Source: Spinacia oleracea
Taxonomy: Eukaryota > Streptophyta > Magnoliopsida > Caryophyllales > Amaranthaceae
NCBI RefSeq assembly: GCF_020520425.1
Contig: NC_079490.1
Location: 5,022,001 to 5,086,000, forward strand
Reading direction: 5' to 3'
DNA length: 64,000 nucleotides
Position numbers and translations under genes: made by a program
The notes under the pieces: generated by a model
What the model was told of the DNA's origin: nothing
Databases searched by the model: none
Seen by the model: only the letters and a program-made list of their open reading frames with translations
Part shown: positions 59,162 to 64,000 of the stretch, piece after piece
Layout of the letters: each line of letters starts with the position of its first letter
Position numbering within the stretch: position 1 is the stretch's first letter

Positions 59162-61923
59162 ATGAGTATGACTCAGTTTGCAATGGTACCTTTTCTCTCT
59201 CGTCTCTTTCATCATCAATTTTGTGGATGTATCTGCTGTTTATTGTTAATTTCAATTTGAGCTTCAAATCTGCTGAATTGTTGTTTAATTCGCGTAATTG
59301 GGTTTCACTAGTAGCAATTATCTTTCGTATTTCCACGAAATTATTGAGCTTTACCTTTTGTTGTTGTGATTGATTCTTGTTTTGTGGACCCTTTAATTAT
59401 AACTCAATTGGCAGATAATTCCAACTCATTTAGGGTAGAGAATTTGGATTAAAGATCATACCACTTGATTTATTAGATTTTTGCTTGTTAATTTGGTGAT
59501 TTCAAGTTCTGCCCCCATTTGTTTACTCAATTGTTAGCTAGCTAGTCATTCAATGTCAATTGCAGTTTTATTGTTACCCACTGTTCAGTCTTCTGTTTCT
59601 TTTATCGATTTTAGTTTGTGTCTTAATTGGATTTCGGCTGGTTTGAAATTTTGAATTATTTTGGATAAGATATCTTTGGATCTTATATTTATGCTAGAAC
59701 TGTTTGAACTGAAGTTATGATGTGAAAATGTACTCTCTATTTTTGTTGGTTGGGTTCTTTCGCTAACATCTTTAGTAATTGAACTAGTAAAGTTTAGAGT
59801 AATTTTCGTTTTTCTTTTGGTTGTGAATTTATAATTGCATTCGATTTTTCTGCTTTAGCATCATTTTTATGGTGCTTTTACTTGCAGGTCGAGGAACTTG
59901 GTTCCCTCATAAAGGATAACTATTCTAGCAGGCATCTTGTCCTGGCAGTTGAAGATGCCTTGGTGAATTACCTTCAGGATGGTCCGAGGTTTTATTCTTA
60001 ATCTCCTTAGTATTGTTTTTAATGTTTGTGCTCCTTTTTCTTGTATACATTGCTGATTACTGTTACTTGTGTCACCGTCCTGTCTTGCATACGGCTATCC
60101 CCCTCAACTCCAGTCATGCATATATGTTACTAGTTCATGATAATACTTTGTTCTCAAAGTCATTGCTGAGTGCTTACTGCCGTTTTATTCTAATTTTTTT
60201 TCTTTTTAAAATCCTTAGATCTTAGCTTACATATTTTCCTCAAATGTATGGAAGATTGGAAGCAGATATGTAGTCACTATGTTATTTTAGTCAGTTAGTC
60301 ACTAATTGGAATGGTACTTTTGCAGTCCAGGTAGAATCCTTGAGCTGGAACCCATGAGTTCATATAACCGCCTAATGATCCATCGTCTTGCTGACATTTT
60401 TGGGTATGTTTAGATTATTTTCTCCGTAATGATGTTATGGTTTATTATAATTTATGATTTTTTTTTTTGTCTGGTAATTCTGCTTTTCTGATGGTATGGT
60501 TTGGTTGTTCTAGATTTGCTCATGAATCCGTCGGCGAGGGAAATGATCGTCACTTGGTTTTGCAACAATGCTTGGAGACATCAATGTATGTGATGATCTT
60601 TGCTATTTCCAATTTTGATGGTTGTATGTATTTATGAATTATGAGTTGGATGCTTATTTGTTTATGGACTGAGTATTTTCTACACTTTCATTGTAGATCT
60701 AAGTCTCAAATCGGGGTGTTAGTTGGAATTTATTGGCCTCATTTTTTTGTACTTAATTGTGAAGTTTAGTTGCAATGAACCTTACATAATGATGATGTAA
60801 TACTGATTAAGCTGATAAAATCTTCAAATTTACAGACCTCCGATACTTGTTAGTGATATTCTCTGGCAGTATGATGCATCTGACTGTCCATCATTGCCCT
60901 ACCAACTATTGAGAAGAGATGATGCATGCACCGGTAAATTTATTCCTTCCATTTCTCTGGAGGTTCATCAGTTGATTTTTAATTATATTCTATAACATCG
61001 CCTTGATCGATAGTTTTATTACCTTAAGATCAAAGCCTAGCCCTCTCAGAGCTAGAGTTTTATTTAGTGTTAACTTCACGTTAGATGGCTTCAGTTATTT
61101 TTTGTATGAGTTTCAGTGATAGGATTAAGCTTATAAACCCGACAGCTAAAATGATTCTATTAAAACTGTTGGCAAATTCTTGTCATTCAATCTTAACGAG
61201 TTGGGATCCTGCTCCACTGACTGAAGCATAGTAATAACAGTCGAATTGTGGGCAGCATTGCCATTATTTAGCTTAAGGATATGTAGCCATTTTTAATATT
61301 TCTGGTCTCATTTAACATGTCCAGAACTCTGGAATACCTATAAGATTCTGTATTAATTTTCTTTCCTATCTGTTTCAGTGTTGAAGATGAACATAACCTC
61401 CTCCCCAAATTTTGTTGAGAGAGAAGCAGCTTATCTAGCTGCACGTGAACGCATATTTGGTATGAACGAAGTTGATGCAAAAGAAGCTGCAATACAACGG
61501 CCAAGAAATGTTCCTGTTGTTGCCCGTCGCATGATTGCCCATGCACTCGGCCAAAGAATTAATCACTGCAGTCAGGACCAAGGTGATGATGATGTTGGAC
61601 ATTCTAATGGGCAGTCTGTTGTGGATGACATTGAAAGAAGGATCAAATATGATTTAGATTTGCATCAAGAAACCTCATCCGACTTCAATGTTTCCCCTGA
61701 CAAAAATGTCAAATGCATTAATGCAGAAGGTGATTGTTTGCCTGCTGCTCAAGAAAATTTATTGCGGAAGGCATCAGACAGAAATTCTTCTGGTGGTGGT
61801 CCTAGACCTAGTGGAATCCCTAAACTAAGCATGAGAGAGGAAAACATGGGAGCTGCAAAAAGGATGTTTGCTCATGCCCTGGGTATACCAGCTTCAAAAG
61901 AAGGCGTCTCTCGCGGAAAATGA
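59162..61923 (+). CDS. R3H and SUZ domain nucleic-acid-binding protein (6 exons)
   Basis: Exons 59162-59185, 59888-59988, 60326-60403, 60514-60585, 60836-60933 and 61379-61923 give 305 aa in one unbroken frame. The R3H domain (about residues 25-100) contains the ordered Arg and His residues of the fold, SSYNRLMIHRLADIFGF ... NDRHLVL, which bind single-stranded nucleic acid. It is followed by a SUZ-type RNA-binding segment (SPNFVEREAAYLAARERIFG, about 138-157). The Asp/Ser-rich C-terminal half holds two related RRM(I/F)AHALG motifs (about 175-185 and 285-293). Similar plant proteins are known only as single-stranded nucleic-acid-binding R3H proteins; an mRNA-metabolism role is inferred. A tiny 24-bp first coding exon is typical but was set only by splice consensus and phase. 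Confidence 0.88.
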
Positions 61924-63445
61924 AAGTAAAACTTAGTAAGAAGCAAAAGTTGACGAATATTAATATTATCAAGAGGTATCTGCACTCTCCTGTGCCTTTT
62001 TCTGCTGCTGTAAGGTTCAAGAAGCTAAAAGAGCTCAAATTCAGAAAAGCTATACTGTTATGGCTTATTGTTGCATGCTCGAGGTACTGGTGATTTCTTT
62101 CTTTCCTGATGCGAAGCTAAAGAGACGGGCCTGGAGGCCCTGGATATAAAAATGGCTGTTTATGGGGAGCTTAAGCTTTTGTGTCAGCCTCAAGAATGAT
62201 TTGTTTAGGTCAATATTCTTTGTTTGCATCACGAGCTGCAAAACTGAACTGGACCTCTGGCTAATACGTGTAATGATCTTTGTCCAGTGTATTCAGATGG
62301 AAGCAATATTTGTTTAATCCACCCGGTTGGGTAAATTCACACTAGTCCCAGGGTTCTTATTGATGGTTAACAAATGGGATGAAGTGAAGAGGCTCTTACT
62401 GGATTTCTTAGATATTTCAGATGTTGCCAAATAATGGCTGCTGTAGTGCTGTATTAAGAAGGAATATTTCAGATGTTGGTTAATACCAAAGACATTATAA
62501 GAATGAATGTTCATGATGTTATCATTTATACTATTTATGTATTTTGAAGTAATTTCTAAGATTGTTGCTACTATCTTTCTTTTAATCAATTTGTGATCTT
62601 TGTGAGATTAGATCCCCTATCGGGTTATTGTTTGTTGTGAATTATAGTTCATCTACCAGAGTGAAGCTTAATTCTCTACTTTGTTTTGTCTGCAGCACAA
62701 GTTGGATGGTCTCAAATCCTATTGTGTGGATGCTTTTTTTGTTCAGTGAATGTATGCACATGTTGAATTCAGCTCAATTGATCCAGGTATGATTTGTGCA
62801 CCTCTTATAAAATGCAACTCTTTCCACTGCGGTTGACAACTTTGGGCTTTTCATATTGGACTTGTTAACTGGAAAGGGTCTCATTGCCTGATTCTAAATA
62901 CGCTTCAGAGATTTCGAAAATGAGAAGAAATATTGAGGGTTTTAGTCAAGTTTATCGGGGAGCAGCATCGAAGATGATCACCAATTGAAGGTCATTTGTG
63001 GTCCGATTTTGCTAAAAAATTGTCTCTCTTTAGATTGTTGATATTGGGTTTAATCGATTGCCCATTTGAGACTTTGAATTAGGATTCTGTAGCTTTCTTT
63101 TTATAATAATAGGATAAATTGGGCGGACCCCCTCATCCTCCCATGCCGTTTACTCTTCAGTCTTCACATTGAAAAGGCTTTCCATATAAAATTCTTTGTG
63201 TCCTTGTTTGATAATTGATTTGTTCAATTGCTTATCTTGCTGTGATTTTGATATAGTTGTCGTTTTGGTGTGTGACTTTGAATAAATTTGTAGCAGAAGT
63301 TGCTTGGTATTTCCTTGTCACTTGAATATATTATGCAGGAGGCATGTTTACCTCAACCATAACTTGGTCAAATGTCAAATATATATCTCCATATGCAACA
63401 CTGAAATCTTCTTCACAAGCAAATTGGGCTTAAAATCCCTTGCAG
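61924..63445. other. R3H 3' region and spacer
   Basis: The first few hundred bases are probably the R3H 3' untranslated region. I see no other gene, RNA or transposon boundary up to 63445. Confidence 0.5.
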
Positions 63446-64000
63446 ATGGGTCAAATTCTTTCACAGATTAAGTGGACGACCAAGAATGAGAAAAAACCAA
63501 AGTTCGAATCAAGGGAGGAGTATTTTATAAAGAACGGAGGTATTTTGCTTGAAAAACAGATTGCTCTGAGCCAAGGTCAACGCTTAGCACCAGGACAGCT
63601 GAATGTATACTCAAGGATGTTGAGAAGGCTACAAGCAACTATAACCCGGATCTTATTGTTGGAACTAGTAACCTTAGAAGTGTCTATAAAGGTACCCTTG
63701 AAGATCGTATTGTAGCTGTCAGAGCCCCACCACTGCAAGTAAAGCCACATCCCGATCTGTTTGATCTCCACTTAACTGAAGCCTCAATGGTGGTGATGAA
63801 TCATGTCAATATTGAAAAACTCATTGGTTGTTGCCTCGAGACTATCGTACCAATACTAGTACATGAATTCGTACCAAATGGAAGCCTCTTTCAACATTTA
63901 CATGATGTTGCAGCTACAAATTGTATACAATGGGTTGATCGTTTGAAGGTTGCCACTGATACAGCCTATGCACTGTCATATATGCATAATGCCTTTTCAA
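63446..64000 (+). CDS. ZED1/ZRK-like pseudokinase, partial (runs off the window)
   Basis: Starts MGQILSQIKW (ATG directly after TTGCAG, so a splice acceptor is also possible), then FESREEYFIKNGGILLEKQI, the N-terminal signature of ZRK/ZED1-type and related WAK-derived kinases. After about 63612 the homology continues in another frame (LKDVEKATSNYNPDLIVGTS, VYKGTLEDRIVAV, NHVNIEKLIGCCLETIVPIL, VHEFVPNGSLFQHLHD). So either a 1-2 base frameshift or an unseen splice lies near 63605-63615. The glycine loop is lost (GTSNLRSVYKG) and the VAIK lysine is replaced (VAVRAP), as in catalytically dead ZRKs, which in Arabidopsis act as adaptors for the NLR ZAR1. The HRD/DFG region is beyond the window. May be a pseudogene. 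Confidence 0.7.

Overview
This is a 64-kb stretch of AT-rich plant nuclear DNA. Evidence: spliced genes with GT-AG introns, wall-associated receptor kinases, an R3H-SUZ gene, Stowaway/Tourist/hAT miniature elements, a TRIM, a solo LTR and rolling-circle Helitrons. A eudicot is clear. The frequent tacggagta-type words would fit Amaranthaceae/Chenopodiaceae (spinach, beet, quinoa), but that placement is only an inference.

Layout. 0.1-3 kb: a solo LTR with a perfect 5-bp target duplication, then a small Helitron candidate. 7-29 kb: four tandem, same-strand wall-associated kinase (WAK) genes, each with three exons in identical phase (signal peptide + galacturonan-binding domain + EGF; Ca-binding EGF; TM + kinase). 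Each reads through without a break. Their introns and spacers are full of MITEs, a nonautonomous hAT element and a TRIM. 31.7-35.6 kb: a nonautonomous Helitron carrying a captured first exon of a mitochondrial carrier gene. 37.3-50.0 kb: a 12.7-kb Helitron of the same family with an uninterrupted RepHel gene (4 exons, 1594 aa) and a 9-exon RPA1-like gene (441 aa); it looks complete. 50.2-53 kb: another Helitron terminus, tandem tRNA-like modules, a perfect 137-bp tandem duplication, an AAT microsatellite, and 3' remnants of a GH51 alpha-L-arabinofuranosidase and a BURP-domain gene. 53.7-57.2 kb: an old segmental duplication whose two copies took different transposon insertions. 57.2-58.4 kb: a long-inverted-repeat MULE-like element. 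59.2-61.9 kb: a six-exon R3H-SUZ gene. 63.4 kb to the end: a WAK-related, ZRK/ZED1-like pseudokinase gene that runs off the window.

How the genes relate. The WAKs are plasma-membrane receptors that sense pectin and cell-wall damage. ZRK-type pseudokinases act in immune sensing in Arabidopsis and share ancestry with WAK kinase domains, so the window is a receptor-kinase neighbourhood. The RepHel and RPA genes belong to the Helitron and could act in trans on the nonautonomous copy 1.7 kb away, because both terminal motifs match. The strongest observations are the apparently intact Helitron with its short relative, the gene-capture remnants, the divergent residues of the fourth WAK, and the duplication that provides before/after views of transposon insertions.
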